Source: Gammaproteobacteria bacterium
GTDB lineage: Bacteria; Pseudomonadota; Gammaproteobacteria; Pseudomonadales; Azotimanducaceae
Assembly (NCBI GenBank): GCA_026705345.1
Contig: JAPPAV010000130.1
Location: 1 to 64,000 of the forward strand
DNA length: 64,000 bases
Direction of reading: 5' to 3'
Below, piece after piece: positions 1 through 8,254 of this stretch. The position numbers and the translations under genes were made by a program. Under the pieces are notes generated by a model. That model worked only from the letters and a program-made list of their open reading frames with translations, did no database searches and was not told where the DNA came from. Each line of letters opens with the position of its first letter. Position 1 is the first letter of the stretch.

Positions 1-475
1 CGAGTTCATCGAGGATGCGCGGGGCAACCTGCTGAACTACGAACGCCGCCGGCGGATCGTCCCGGCGCGGCTGCTGCGCGCCTTGAAGTTGCGCGACCAC
101 AACCGCTGCCGTTTTCCCGGCTGTCCGCATCAGCGCTACGTCGAGGCGCACCATGTGGAGCACTGGATCGATGGCGGCGAGACGCGGTTGGAAAACCTCG
201 TCCTGTTGTGCAGCGCACACCACCGGCTGCTGCATCACGGTGCCTTCCACATCGCGGTCGAGGACGATGGCTTCGTATTCGTCAGCCGGGACGGCGAGTT
301 GATCGAGCCGGCTCTGAGCCCCCAGTTTCCGAAATTGCCCGCAGGTGTTTCCGAGGGTGTTTCCGAGGAAGCCCTGCTTCCCGGATTCGACACGTCCCTG
401 GGGAGTAACTTCGACGGCATCGCTGAGATTCGCGATTCTCACGAGTCGTCGTACCTGCGGGGCATTCCCGCATAG
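1..475 (+). CDS. HNH endonuclease, DUF222/13E12-type (5' end outside window)
   Basis: The reading frame is open from base 2 of the window, so the gene begins upstream and only its C-terminal part (about 157 residues) is seen. It carries a clear HNH nuclease core: a CRFPGC segment, then EAHHVEHW, then LENLVLLCSAHHRLLH, with the paired cysteines and histidines expected for zinc and catalytic metal. Such HNH domains usually end proteins with an N-terminal DUF222 domain. The true target is unknown; many copies are thought to be linked to mobile DNA. A TTG at base 83 could be mistaken for a start, but the homology-like sequence continues upstream of it. The family call is secure; the biological role is not. 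Confidence 0.85.
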   Translation, partial: EFIEDARGNLLNYERRRRIVPARLLRALKLRDHNRCRFPGCPHQRYVEAHHVEHWIDGGETRLENLVLLCSAHHRLLHHGAFHIAVEDDGFVFVSRDGELIEPALSPQFPKLPAGVSEGVSEEALLPGFDTSLGSNFDGIAEIRDSHESSYLRGIPA

Positions 476-521
476 CCTGGTCGAAGAACGCTGCTTCAGC
501 GTCTCGATCTGAACGCTTACG

Positions 522-1613
522 CTACGGCACCATGACGTCCATCGAGTAGCTGCGAACCGCCGTCCGATGGAACAGATCAGCGCGCTCTTCCACTGACAGC
601 CCTAGGTCGTTCGCGATCCGCTTGAAGGCGTTCCAAAGGTTGCCGTACGAGCACGAGAGCTTGTCGACTGGGAAGTTCGACTCGAACATGCAGCGGGACG
701 ACCCGAAGCACTCTATGAGGTGCGCGACGTACGGTTGCCAAGCACGGGCAAGCGTTTCCGAACCCGGCGGATTCTCCTGCTTCTCGAAACCGAAGCCGTA
801 GGTGACCATCCCGCAACCACCAACCTTGACGACGATGTTCGGGCAAGACGAGACGGTCTCGATGCCCGCCTTCCACTCCTGGAACAAGCGCCCTTCCCGG
901 TCGCCCTCGTACGGTCCCATGGCGATCGGACCGCCGATGTGGTTGAGAACGATCGTGGTGCCGGGATATGCGTTCGCCAGGTTCGACACCTCGTCTAGCT
1001 GGCCGTGGTAGCCCCAGCAGTCGAACACCATGCCCAGCCGGTCGAGGGCCGCGAAGCCCTCCCGGAATGCCGGCGTTGCGAGCAGTCCTTCGGTGCCTGC
1101 CGTGGGATGGTGGGCTTGGGGCATTGCGGGAGACGCATGCCAACCGTGGGCATGGCGGATGCCGCGGAAGTTACGGCCCGCGGCGCGGTGGGCCATCAGA
1201 ACCTCCTCCACTTGCGCGCCGAGGGTGAGATTCGCAAAGCCGATGATCGCGCCGCAGAATCGCACGCCCTCGCCGTACAGACCCGACGCCGCCATCGCCG
1301 CCGCGCCCTGGACGAATTCGGTCTCGCCCACCGGTGCCAAAGGCCCGCCGCTCTCCCGGTACATCGACCGGCATTCGACGAACACCGTGTCGACGACATT
1401 GTGGCCCGCACCTCGGATGTCCTCGACCAAGTCGTCTGCCAGATAGCGAAGTTGCTGACGGCCGTCCCGCGCCGTTTCCGGGCGCGGTCTTCGATCCCAA
1501 AGGTGATGGTGGGGATCGACGATCGGCTGCTCGGGGTCGATCGGCTGCTCGGGCGTGCGCGCCAGCCAGCGTTTGAGGTTCTCTCCGGGGATATCCCGCG
1601 GCAATTCGGCCAT
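522..1613 (-). CDS. Amidohydrolase family 2 protein (metal-dependent TIM-barrel hydrolase)
   Basis: About 363 residues. An N-terminal VDPHHHLWD motif, the usual first metal-binding strand of amidohydrolase-2 (PF04909) enzymes, sits near residue 30. Later blocks such as VLNHIGGP and MFESNFPVD near the C-terminus fit the rest of the barrel, including the late aspartate/histidine site. Family members hydrolyse lactones such as pyrone dicarboxylate or sugar lactones, or decarboxylate aromatic acids; the substrate cannot be told here. I chose the ATG at 1613, preceded by AGGA, because the longer open frame to 1781 would run into the divergent monooxygenase gene and its extra residues look non-coding. 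The pairing with an FAD monooxygenase suggests a ring- or ketone-degrading function (inference). Confidence 0.82.
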   Translation of the reverse strand: MAELPRDIPGENLKRWLARTPEQPIDPEQPIVDPHHHLWDRRPRPETARDGRQQLRYLADDLVEDIRGAGHNVVDTVFVECRSMYRESGGPLAPVGETEFVQGAAAMAASGLYGEGVRFCGAIIGFANLTLGAQVEEVLMAHRAAGRNFRGIRHAHGWHASPAMPQAHHPTAGTEGLLATPAFREGFAALDRLGMVFDCWGYHGQLDEVSNLANAYPGTTIVLNHIGGPIAMGPYEGDREGRLFQEWKAGIETVSSCPNIVVKVGGCGMVTYGFGFEKQENPPGSETLARAWQPYVAHLIECFGSSRCMFESNFPVDKLSCSYGNLWNAFKRIANDLGLSVEERADLFHRTAVRSYSMDVMVP

Positions 1614-1717
1614 GTCCGGTCCTATGGGTGCCGTTACGACGATGATAGCCGCAACGCCATACGACCGCGGTTGTTGGGTTAGCATCCACCGGTCGTCGTT
1701 GCTCAACGGAGTGCCAA

Positions 1718-3637
1718 TTGACCGATGCATCGTGGACCGACGCAACCATCGAGGCTGCGCTCGCCGAAGCCCACGTGCCATCTCTGATCAACGCCTTGGT
1801 GCATTTGACGGGGGACGTGTCGCTGATCCGAGGCGATGAGCGGCCCGCGAGCCAGCTGTTCGGCGACCCGCAAGGGGGCATCTCGCCGGAACACCAGGAA
1901 GCGATCCGGGCGCGGGCGCTAGACGCACTCACGGCTCACCGGGATGCCGGCTTCCCGGACCTGCCGCCACCTTCTCCGGCGACGGTCAAGGAGATGGTCG
2001 ACTTCATAACCGGCGTCGAGCTGGACGACGCCTACGGCGAATTCCTGATGTCGGAGCTGAAGATCTTCGACGAGGATCCGTACCGCGTGTCCCTGGACGA
2101 TCTGTCAGAGGCCGCCCGAGGCAACTTCCATGTGCTCGTGATCGGTGCCGGCATGTCGGGCATCCTGGCCGCGATACGTCTGAAGGAAGCGGGCGTGGGA
2201 TACACGGTGGTGGACAAGAACGCCGGCGTCGGCGGCACATGGTTCGAGAACCGCTACCCCGGCTGCCGGGTGGACTCGCCCAACCACACCTATTCCTACT
2301 CGTTCGCGCCCGAGGACTGGCCGCAGCACTTCTCGCCGCAGCGCGTGCTGCTCGAGTACTTCGAGCGGATCGCGACGGAACACGGGATTCGGGACAACAT
2401 CCGGCTGTCCACGGAGGTGCTCGAAGCCCGCTACGAGGATCCCGGCACCTGGCGAGTCAAGGTTCGGGGTCCCAATGGCGATTCCACGCTGACGGCGAAC
2501 GCCATCATCAGTGCCGTGGGCCAACTCAATCGTCCCAAGCTGCCGGAGATCGAAGGGCGGGACAGCTTCGCCGGACCGTCATTCCATACCGCCCAATGGC
2601 AAGCACAACACGACCTCAAGGGGAAGCGCATCGCCGTGATCGGCACGGGTGCGAGCGCATTCCAAACGGTGCCGGAGATCGCCAAGGTGGCGGCACAGGT
2701 CACCGTCTTCCAACGCACTGCGCCCTGGGTCTCGCTACGCCCCGACTACCACGCCCCGATCTCCGATGCCAAGCACTGGCTCCTGAACGAAGTTCCCTTC
2801 TACGGCAAGTGGTATCGGTTCTTCATGTTCTGGACCACGGGCGAGGGCCTGCTGTCGATGGTGCGACGCGACCCCGGGTGGGACGGCAACCCCGGCGATT
2901 CCAACGGCGAGCGGTCGGTAAGCCTGGCCAACGACCAATTGCGGGCGCTCCTGACCGCCAACGCGGAGCGGATGATCGGCGACGACCCGGCGCTCTTCGC
3001 CAAGTGCATCCCGAACTATCCACCGGCGGGGAAGCGAATGCTCATCGACAACGGGCACTGGTTCCGGGCGTTGAAACGCGACAACGTCGAGCTGGTGACC
3101 GATCCCATAGACCGGATCAACCCGGATGGCGTCCAGACCGAGTCGGGGCGGCAAATGGACGCCGACGTGATCATCTTTGGTACAGGCTTCCATGCAAGCC
3201 GCCTGTTGTTCCCGATGAAGCTATTCGGCAAGGACGGTGTCGAACTGCGCGAGCATTGGGGTGCCGATCCGCGCGCCTACCTGGGAATCGTGATGCCCGG
3301 CTACCCGAATCTCTTCTGCTGCTACGGCCCAAACACCAACATCGTGGTCAACGGCAGCATCGTGTTCTTTTCGGAATGCGAGGTGCGCTACATCATGGCC
3401 TGCTTGAAGCTGCTCATCGGTCGCGACCTGGCCGCCATGGACTGTCGGCGCGAGGTGCACGACGCCTACAACGGGAAGATCGACGCGGGCAACCTCGGCA
3501 TGGCCTGGGGCTCGCCGGACGTTCGAAGCTGGTACAAGAACGAACGCGGACGCGTCACCCAGAACTGGCCCTTCACGCTGCTGGAGTTCTGGAACCAGAC
3601 CCGCGCACCGAACCCCGAGGACTTCGACTTCGCGTAG
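1718..3637 (+). CDS. FAD-dependent Baeyer-Villiger type monooxygenase
   Basis: 639 residues. An N-terminal extension of about 135 residues precedes the first Rossmann motif, VIGAGMSG, near residue 141. The Baeyer-Villiger fingerprint FxGxxxHxxxW is present as FAGPSFHTAQW (residues 284-294), followed by the NADPH-binding GTGAS motif near 305. Members oxidise ketones to esters or lactones with NADPH and O2; the long N-terminal arm resembles hydroxyacetophenone monooxygenase-type enzymes. The start is TTG with GGAG 7 bases upstream. The gene diverges from the amidohydrolase and converges on an SDR gene. Its TAG stop lies inside a REP-like hairpin repeat (3634-3658). The substrate is unknown. Confidence 0.92.
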   Translation: MTDASWTDATIEAALAEAHVPSLINALVHLTGDVSLIRGDERPASQLFGDPQGGISPEHQEAIRARALDALTAHRDAGFPDLPPPSPATVKEMVDFITGVELDDAYGEFLMSELKIFDEDPYRVSLDDLSEAARGNFHVLVIGAGMSGILAAIRLKEAGVGYTVVDKNAGVGGTWFENRYPGCRVDSPNHTYSYSFAPEDWPQHFSPQRVLLEYFERIATEHGIRDNIRLSTEVLEARYEDPGTWRVKVRGPNGDSTLTANAIISAVGQLNRPKLPEIEGRDSFAGPSFHTAQWQAQHDLKGKRIAVIGTGASAFQTVPEIAKVAAQVTVFQRTAPWVSLRPDYHAPISDAKHWLLNEVPFYGKWYRFFMFWTTGEGLLSMVRRDPGWDGNPGDSNGERSVSLANDQLRALLTANAERMIGDDPALFAKCIPNYPPAGKRMLIDNGHWFRALKRDNVELVTDPIDRINPDGVQTESGRQMDADVIIFGTGFHASRLLFPMKLFGKDGVELREHWGADPRAYLGIVMPGYPNLFCCYGPNTNIVVNGSIVFFSECEVRYIMACLKLLIGRDLAAMDCRREVHDAYNGKIDAGNLGMAWGSPDVRSWYKNERGRVTQNWPFTLLEFWNQTRAPNPEDFDFA

Positions 3638-3658
3638 GGGACGGGCTTGTCCCGTCCC
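3634..3658 (+). repeat. REP-like GTAG hairpin, single copy
   Basis: A 25-base unit: GTAG foot, then a perfect 8-bp stem GGGACGGG / CCCGTCCC closed by the loop CTTGT. The TAG of the foot is the stop codon of the monooxygenase gene. It lies between convergent genes, a typical REP position, and may act as a transcript end or stabiliser (inference). Confidence 0.85.
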
Positions 3659-3709
3659 GCGCCGTGTCCGGCACCGCCGACCCTTTGGGTCGCCCGCGCC
3701 GTTCGCTCC

Positions 3710-4594
3710 TCACCGCCGCCGGCGTCTTGCCAGCGGATCGAAGGGCGCTGCCGATGACATGTCCACGACCTTCTCGACCTCGTCGGTGAGATCCTCGTAG
3801 TTCGCCTCCAAGCCCAGCGAGACACCCTGGTTGGTGAAGGTCTGGGACCTGGAGTATCGACCGCCCGCAGCATGGATGGTCTGCGCCGAGGGCGCATCCT
3901 CGCTGCACATGTAGAGCACCGCCGGGGTCACCAGCGCCGGACTCATCTGCGGCGGCGGGTTCGACATGTCGAGGGTGGATCCCGGCACGCTGGCCGTCAT
4001 ACGCGTAGCCGCACCCGGCGCCAGGCAGTTGACCCGGACATTGTGCGTCATGCCCTCGATGGCGAGCACGTTCATGAGACCCAGCATCGCCATCTTGGCG
4101 GCACCGTAGTTGGCTTGTCCGAAATTGCCGAAGATGCCGGACGTGGAGGAAGTGAACACCACCCGGCCCCAGTTCTTGTCGTACATGACGGGCCAGGCGA
4201 ACTTGGTCACGTAGGCGGAGCCGCGCAGATGCACGTCGATGACGAGGTCGAACTCGTCGAGGGTCATGTTCTTGAACGACTTGTCGCGCAGGATCCCGGC
4301 GTTGTTGACCACGATGTCGACGGTCCCGAATGCCGCCAGCGCGTCGTCGACGATGCTCTTGGCACCGTCCCGGTCTGACACCGAGGCCTTGTTGGCGATC
4401 GCGGCACCGCCTGCCGACTTGATCTCCTCGACCACGGCATCCGCTGCATCGGATGCACCATCGCCGTGAACGGAACCGCCGAGATCGTTGACCACGACCT
4501 TCGCGCCCCGTTCCGCGAACGCCAGCGCATGGCTGCGGCCTAGGCCGTTGCCAGCACCGGTAACGATGACCACCTTGTCCTCGAAATCACTCAT
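3710..4594 (-). CDS. Short-chain dehydrogenase, MFE-2-type (3R)-hydroxyacyl-CoA dehydrogenase-like
   Basis: 294 residues. The cofactor motif TGAGNGLGRSHALAFAERGA starts at residue 12, with NNAG at 97-100 and the catalytic Ser near 150, Tyr163 and Lys167 (YGAAK). The long insert VVVNDLGGSVHGDG after the second strand is characteristic of the dehydrogenase domain of multifunctional enzyme type 2, which oxidises (3R)-hydroxyacyl-CoA with NAD in beta-oxidation-like routes, so I infer a role in acyl-CoA or steroid-side-chain-like metabolism. It is a stand-alone domain here, without hydratase or SCP2 parts. ATG start at 4594. It reads towards the monooxygenase, with a REP unit between them. Confidence 0.85.
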   Translation of the reverse strand: MSDFEDKVVIVTGAGNGLGRSHALAFAERGAKVVVNDLGGSVHGDGASDAADAVVEEIKSAGGAAIANKASVSDRDGAKSIVDDALAAFGTVDIVVNNAGILRDKSFKNMTLDEFDLVIDVHLRGSAYVTKFAWPVMYDKNWGRVVFTSSTSGIFGNFGQANYGAAKMAMLGLMNVLAIEGMTHNVRVNCLAPGAATRMTASVPGSTLDMSNPPPQMSPALVTPAVLYMCSEDAPSAQTIHAAGGRYSRSQTFTNQGVSLGLEANYEDLTDEVEKVVDMSSAAPFDPLARRRRR

Positions 4595-4661
4595 TTGATG
4601 TCTGTCCAGCTCTAAACGAAGCCGGCTATTTCAAACCAACCCGCAGCCCGAATACAACCAC

Positions 4662-4741
4662 GCGTAGGGGCGGGGCTTGTCCCCGCCCGCCGAGGACCCG
4701 CAGTCCGGAAGTACGGGCGACCACAAGGGTCGCCCCTACGA
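4662..4741. repeat. BIME-like pair of inverted GTAG hairpins
   Basis: Two head-to-head units flank a short spacer. The left unit (4664-4688) has GTAG then stem GGGCGGGG / CCCCGCCC around CTTGT. The right unit (about 4715-4739, opposite strand) has stem GGGCGACC / GGTCGCCC around ACAAG and ends in CTAC. The two stems differ in sequence yet both pair perfectly. The pair lies between the 5' end of the SDR gene and the 3' end of the esterase gene. Confidence 0.85.
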
Positions 4742-4756
4742 CGCGTGCACGGGAGC

Positions 4757-5686
4757 CTATTGGAATACCCACCGCAGCGTATCGGCGAAGATCGCCCCGC
4801 CGTGGCGTAGGTTGTGCCCGCCCGTCCCGAATTCGAACCGGTAGTCGTACCCCGCGAATTCCAGGGCGGCCGCCATCGCCTGGTTGGCGAGCGGCCAGCT
4901 GCCCAAGATGATGTCCGCGTCCGCCGCACCGCTTTGCAGGAACACGCGCAGGGGTTTGCGGGGAGTGCTCCGTACCAGGTACGGAAAGTTGTGTCCGCCG
5001 CGAATGGCGGTGAACGATCCACAGTGACTGATCACCCGGCCGAACAACCCGGGGCGATGCCAAGCGGCGTTGAAGGCGCAGATGCCGCCGCTCGAGATGC
5101 CGCAGATCGCGCGTGCGGCCGGGTCCGTGGCAAAGGACCGTCCGACGGTCTCCTCGGCAAGCGGAAGCACATCCTCGGCAAGGAATCGCGGGTAGTCGTC
5201 GGTCATCGAGTCGTACTCGATGCTGCGCTGGTCCCGGCGCCCACGTTCCGAGCCGGTCCCCTCCCGCGCTCCGGGCATGACGAAGACCCCGACCAGCGCC
5301 TCGAGTTCGCCGGCAGCGATCAGGTTGTCGAGCACCCGCGTGGCACGAAGGGGGCCGTTCCGGTCGAGATAGTACGCGCCGTCGTTGAAGACAACGAGTC
5401 CGGGGGCACTCGCATGTTGCTCGAGCCCCGCCGGCGTATAGATCCAGATGTCGCGGCGCGTGCCCGGGAACACGGAACTCGCCGCGTAGCCCCGTATGCT
5501 GCGCACCGTGCCGTCCGCCACCCCTCGTCGCTTCGTGGCCTCGGGACAGGGGTGGTAGTGCGCATCGCCCGCCGTATCCAACGCATTGGCAATCTCGGCG
5601 TTGGCGCGCCCGTTGACGACGCCGTCGGGATTGACCTCGTTGAAGTTGCGGTGCAGGCCGTGGCGACGATACGTCTCGACGTCCAT
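4757..5686 (-). CDS. Esterase, enterochelin esterase/EstD-like alpha/beta hydrolase
   Basis: About 309 residues, PF00756 type. The nucleophile elbow is GISSG (Ser198 by my count), followed by CAFNAAWH, and a late HNLRHGG supplies the likely catalytic histidine. The first third contains the WIYTPAGLE strand and VVFNDGAYYLDRNGP, typical of this family, which cleaves ester bonds of siderophores or other small esters. No signal peptide is evident, so it probably acts in the cytoplasm. I chose ATG 5686, preceded by AAGGGGG 5 bases upstream; the frame stays open to 5761 but has no better site. Substrate unknown; no siderophore genes are nearby. Confidence 0.8.
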   Translation of the reverse strand: MDVETYRRHGLHRNFNEVNPDGVVNGRANAEIANALDTAGDAHYHPCPEATKRRGVADGTVRSIRGYAASSVFPGTRRDIWIYTPAGLEQHASAPGLVVFNDGAYYLDRNGPLRATRVLDNLIAAGELEALVGVFVMPGAREGTGSERGRRDQRSIEYDSMTDDYPRFLAEDVLPLAEETVGRSFATDPAARAICGISSGGICAFNAAWHRPGLFGRVISHCGSFTAIRGGHNFPYLVRSTPRKPLRVFLQSGAADADIILGSWPLANQAMAAALEFAGYDYRFEFGTGGHNLRHGGAIFADTLRWVFQ

Positions 5687-5804
5687 TCCATCCCCCTTGT
5701 CAGTTCCGCTCTGCAGCGTAGCACGCCCCTCTCGGTCCGAACGCGGACACAACCCCGCCATGCTGGTGCATCATTGGCGCTTTCGCGCGCGGCAAGGAGA
5801 CTCC

Positions 5805-8225
5805 ATGGTTGCACCGTTCGACGGACTCCGGGTCGTCGATCTAACGACGCGCCTTTCGGGCGCATTCGCGGCGCGGCTGTTTGGAGACTTCGGGGCGGAC
5901 GTGCTCCTCGCGGAACCCCCGCAAGGCCACCCGCTACGGCATGAGCCGCCTTTCCTCGATGACCGTCCGGGCTCGGAACGCAGCGTCATCCACGCCTATT
6001 TCAACTGGAACAAACACTCGGTGGTCGTGGACTCCGAGACCGCACTAGCCGACGCGGTGCAAGGCGCGGACGTGGTCGTAACAACCACCACCGCTCCGGA
6101 TCCGGCGTTGGCCGCCATGCTCTCCGCCCTCCCCGCCGATACGGTTCACCTCTCCGTAACACCCCACGGCCTCGACGATCCGCTGACCGCCGTTCCCGGC
6201 AACAACCTGACCATGGGCGCGCGGGTCGGCTGGGCTTCGATCAACCGCTTCGCCGACGAAGCCCCGCTGCAGCTTCCCCGGGATTCGTCCGGCGTCGTCG
6301 GAGGCGTCACGGGCTTCATCGCCGCGGCAGCGGCGCTACGCAGGCGCGACGCCACTGACCGGGCCGAGCATGTCGACGTTAGCGAACTCGAAGCCTTCGC
6401 GCTGACCGTCCATCCCTGGGGTGTCGCGTCCGTCTACCACGGCGCCGACGGCAGGCGACGCGGGGGCGGGCGACGTCGCGGCGATCCCGGACCGCTCTGG
6501 GACATGGCCGATGGCAGGATGAATCTCGGTCTTGCCGATTTCCACAACTGGCGCCAGGCGATGACCGTCTGCAACCTGCCGGAGATCGGCGCCCGGGAAA
6601 ACCTGATCCCGGACTTCGGTCGGCATTCCCAGGACCTGCGCGACGTGGTCCGGGGGCTCGCCGAGACGCTACCCGGGCTGAAACGGTGGGACGTCTTCCA
6701 CAAGCTCGCCAAGCTGCGTTGCGTCATCGGCGTTGTCCAGGACGTAGAGGACATGCCCGCCAACGAGCAGTTCGCCGCCCGCAGGTACTTCGTCAAGACC
6801 GAGGTCGCGGGGCGTTCGGCAACGGCAAGCGGCGCACCTGCCAAACTCTCTCCCTCGCCTTGGAAACTCCGACGTCCCGCACCGCGCCTTGGTGAATCCC
6901 CCCTGTCGCCGAAACCCGTGCTAGCCGCACGACCAGCCAAGGAACTGCCGGCAGCAGACCTTGCCGCCGGACCGCTGGCCGGCATCCGGGTGCTGAGCTT
7001 CGGACAGGCCTGGTCGGGCACCTTCGGCACGGAACTGTTCGCCCTGCTCGGCGCGGATGTCGTGCAGATCGCGTCCACCAAGCACCCGGATTCGTTCCGC
7101 CGCATCAGCAACCGCGTCCCCGCCGGCGTTGCCGACGAAGCCCGTCGCCAGCACCCGGCCAATACCCAGGGCCAGTACAACGCGGTCAACCTGCACAAGC
7201 GAGAGATCAATCTCGACCTCACCGACGACCGCGGCCGGGAGATTCTCTGGAAGTTGCTGCCGCGCTTCGACATCGTCGCCGACAACTTCAGGCCCACGGT
7301 GCTGCCCTCCTGGGGCATCACGCTCGAGAAACTGCACGAGATTCGTCCGGGAATGATCTGGGCGTCGATCTCCGGCTACGGCGAGGATGGCCCCTACCGC
7401 GACTATCCGGCCAACGGCAACACCACCGAGCCCATGGCCGGGCTGGCGACGCTGAACGGCTACGAGGGGGATCCGGGGATGAACACCAACGGGTTGATAC
7501 CGGATCCGGTCTGCGGCTATTTCCTTTGCGCCACGGTGTTGGCGGCGCTGGCCCACCGGGACCGCACCGGCGAAGCGCAGCGGGTGGATCTGTCGATGTT
7601 GGAGTCCGTGGCCACCAGCGTCGGCGATGCCCTGGTCGAGTACGATGCCACGGGCCGCAAACCCGGCCCGCGGGGAAACCACCACCCCCGGATCGCCCCG
7701 CACAACACCTTCCGCGCCGAGGGGGACGAGTACCTGGCGCTCGCCGCCGAGACCGACGAAGCCTGGGCCGCACTCAAGACCTTCGTCGGAGATCCGAGAC
7801 TCGAGACGGATCAGTTCTCGACGAACGCCGCCCGCAAGGCCAACGAAGCGGAACTCGATGCGATTCTCGGGGATTGGTGCGGCAGTCAAGATGCCGAAGC
7901 CGTCGCCGAGACGCTGGGTGCGGCGGGCATCTGCGCGGCGCGCGTGGTTCCCTTGGCGGAGGTCTACAGCCGGCCCCATCCACACTTGGCGGCATCCGGG
8001 TTCATCAGCCGGATCGACCACCCGGAGGCGGGGCCCACCTGGCTGCCCGGCCGGCCTTGGCGGTTTTCCGCCGCGTCCTCCGAGCCGGTTCGGGGCGCGC
8101 CCTGCGTCGGCCAGCACAGCCGCGAGGTCTTCGCCGAGGAGTTGGGCATGACCGACGCGGAATACGAGAAACTGGTGGCCGACGGCGTCACCGGCACGTT
8201 GGACGAGATGCCCTCCCCGGCGTGA
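5805..8225 (+). CDS. Fused double-domain class III CoA-transferase (CaiB/BaiF family)
   Basis: 806 residues made of two CaiB/BaiF-type halves. The first (about 1-370) starts FDGLRVVDLTTRLSGAFAAR; the second (about 386-806) starts LAGIRVLSFGQAWSGTFGTE. Class III enzymes move CoA between carboxylic acids using a catalytic aspartate. Aligning the two VDxSxLE blocks without gaps puts that aspartate at Asp567 in the second half (PDPVCGYF) but Gly163 at the equivalent point of the first half, with an Asp only three residues earlier, so the N-terminal half may be structural. Family III enzymes work as interlocked dimers, so a tandem fusion could form a pseudo-dimer (inference). Start ATG 5805 has AAGGAGA upstream. 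Substrates unknown. Confidence 0.88.
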   Translation: MVAPFDGLRVVDLTTRLSGAFAARLFGDFGADVLLAEPPQGHPLRHEPPFLDDRPGSERSVIHAYFNWNKHSVVVDSETALADAVQGADVVVTTTTAPDPALAAMLSALPADTVHLSVTPHGLDDPLTAVPGNNLTMGARVGWASINRFADEAPLQLPRDSSGVVGGVTGFIAAAAALRRRDATDRAEHVDVSELEAFALTVHPWGVASVYHGADGRRRGGGRRRGDPGPLWDMADGRMNLGLADFHNWRQAMTVCNLPEIGARENLIPDFGRHSQDLRDVVRGLAETLPGLKRWDVFHKLAKLRCVIGVVQDVEDMPANEQFAARRYFVKTEVAGRSATASGAPAKLSPSPWKLRRPAPRLGESPLSPKPVLAARPAKELPAADLAAGPLAGIRVLSFGQAWSGTFGTELFALLGADVVQIASTKHPDSFRRISNRVPAGVADEARRQHPANTQGQYNAVNLHKREINLDLTDDRGREILWKLLPRFDIVADNFRPTVLPSWGITLEKLHEIRPGMIWASISGYGEDGPYRDYPANGNTTEPMAGLATLNGYEGDPGMNTNGLIPDPVCGYFLCATVLAALAHRDRTGEAQRVDLSMLESVATSVGDALVEYDATGRKPGPRGNHHPRIAPHNTFRAEGDEYLALAAETDEAWAALKTFVGDPRLETDQFSTNAARKANEAELDAILGDWCGSQDAEAVAETLGAAGICAARVVPLAEVYSRPHPHLAASGFISRIDHPEAGPTWLPGRPWRFSAASSEPVRGAPCVGQHSREVFAEELGMTDAEYEKLVADGVTGTLDEMPSPA

Positions 8226-8254
8226 CACGGACAGGCCCGTGCTATAACGACAGC

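Noticed and set aside
83-475. HNH gene start at the TTG at base 83
   Set aside because: The frame and domain-like sequence continue to the window edge, so the start lies outside.
1614-1781. Longer N-terminus of the amidohydrolase to 1781
   Set aside because: It would overlap the divergent monooxygenase gene, and the added residues look non-coding; ATG 1613 has an AGGA site.
4814-5944. Long plus-strand frame across the esterase gene
   Set aside because: It is the antisense shadow of the esterase gene, which has the motifs and codon pattern.
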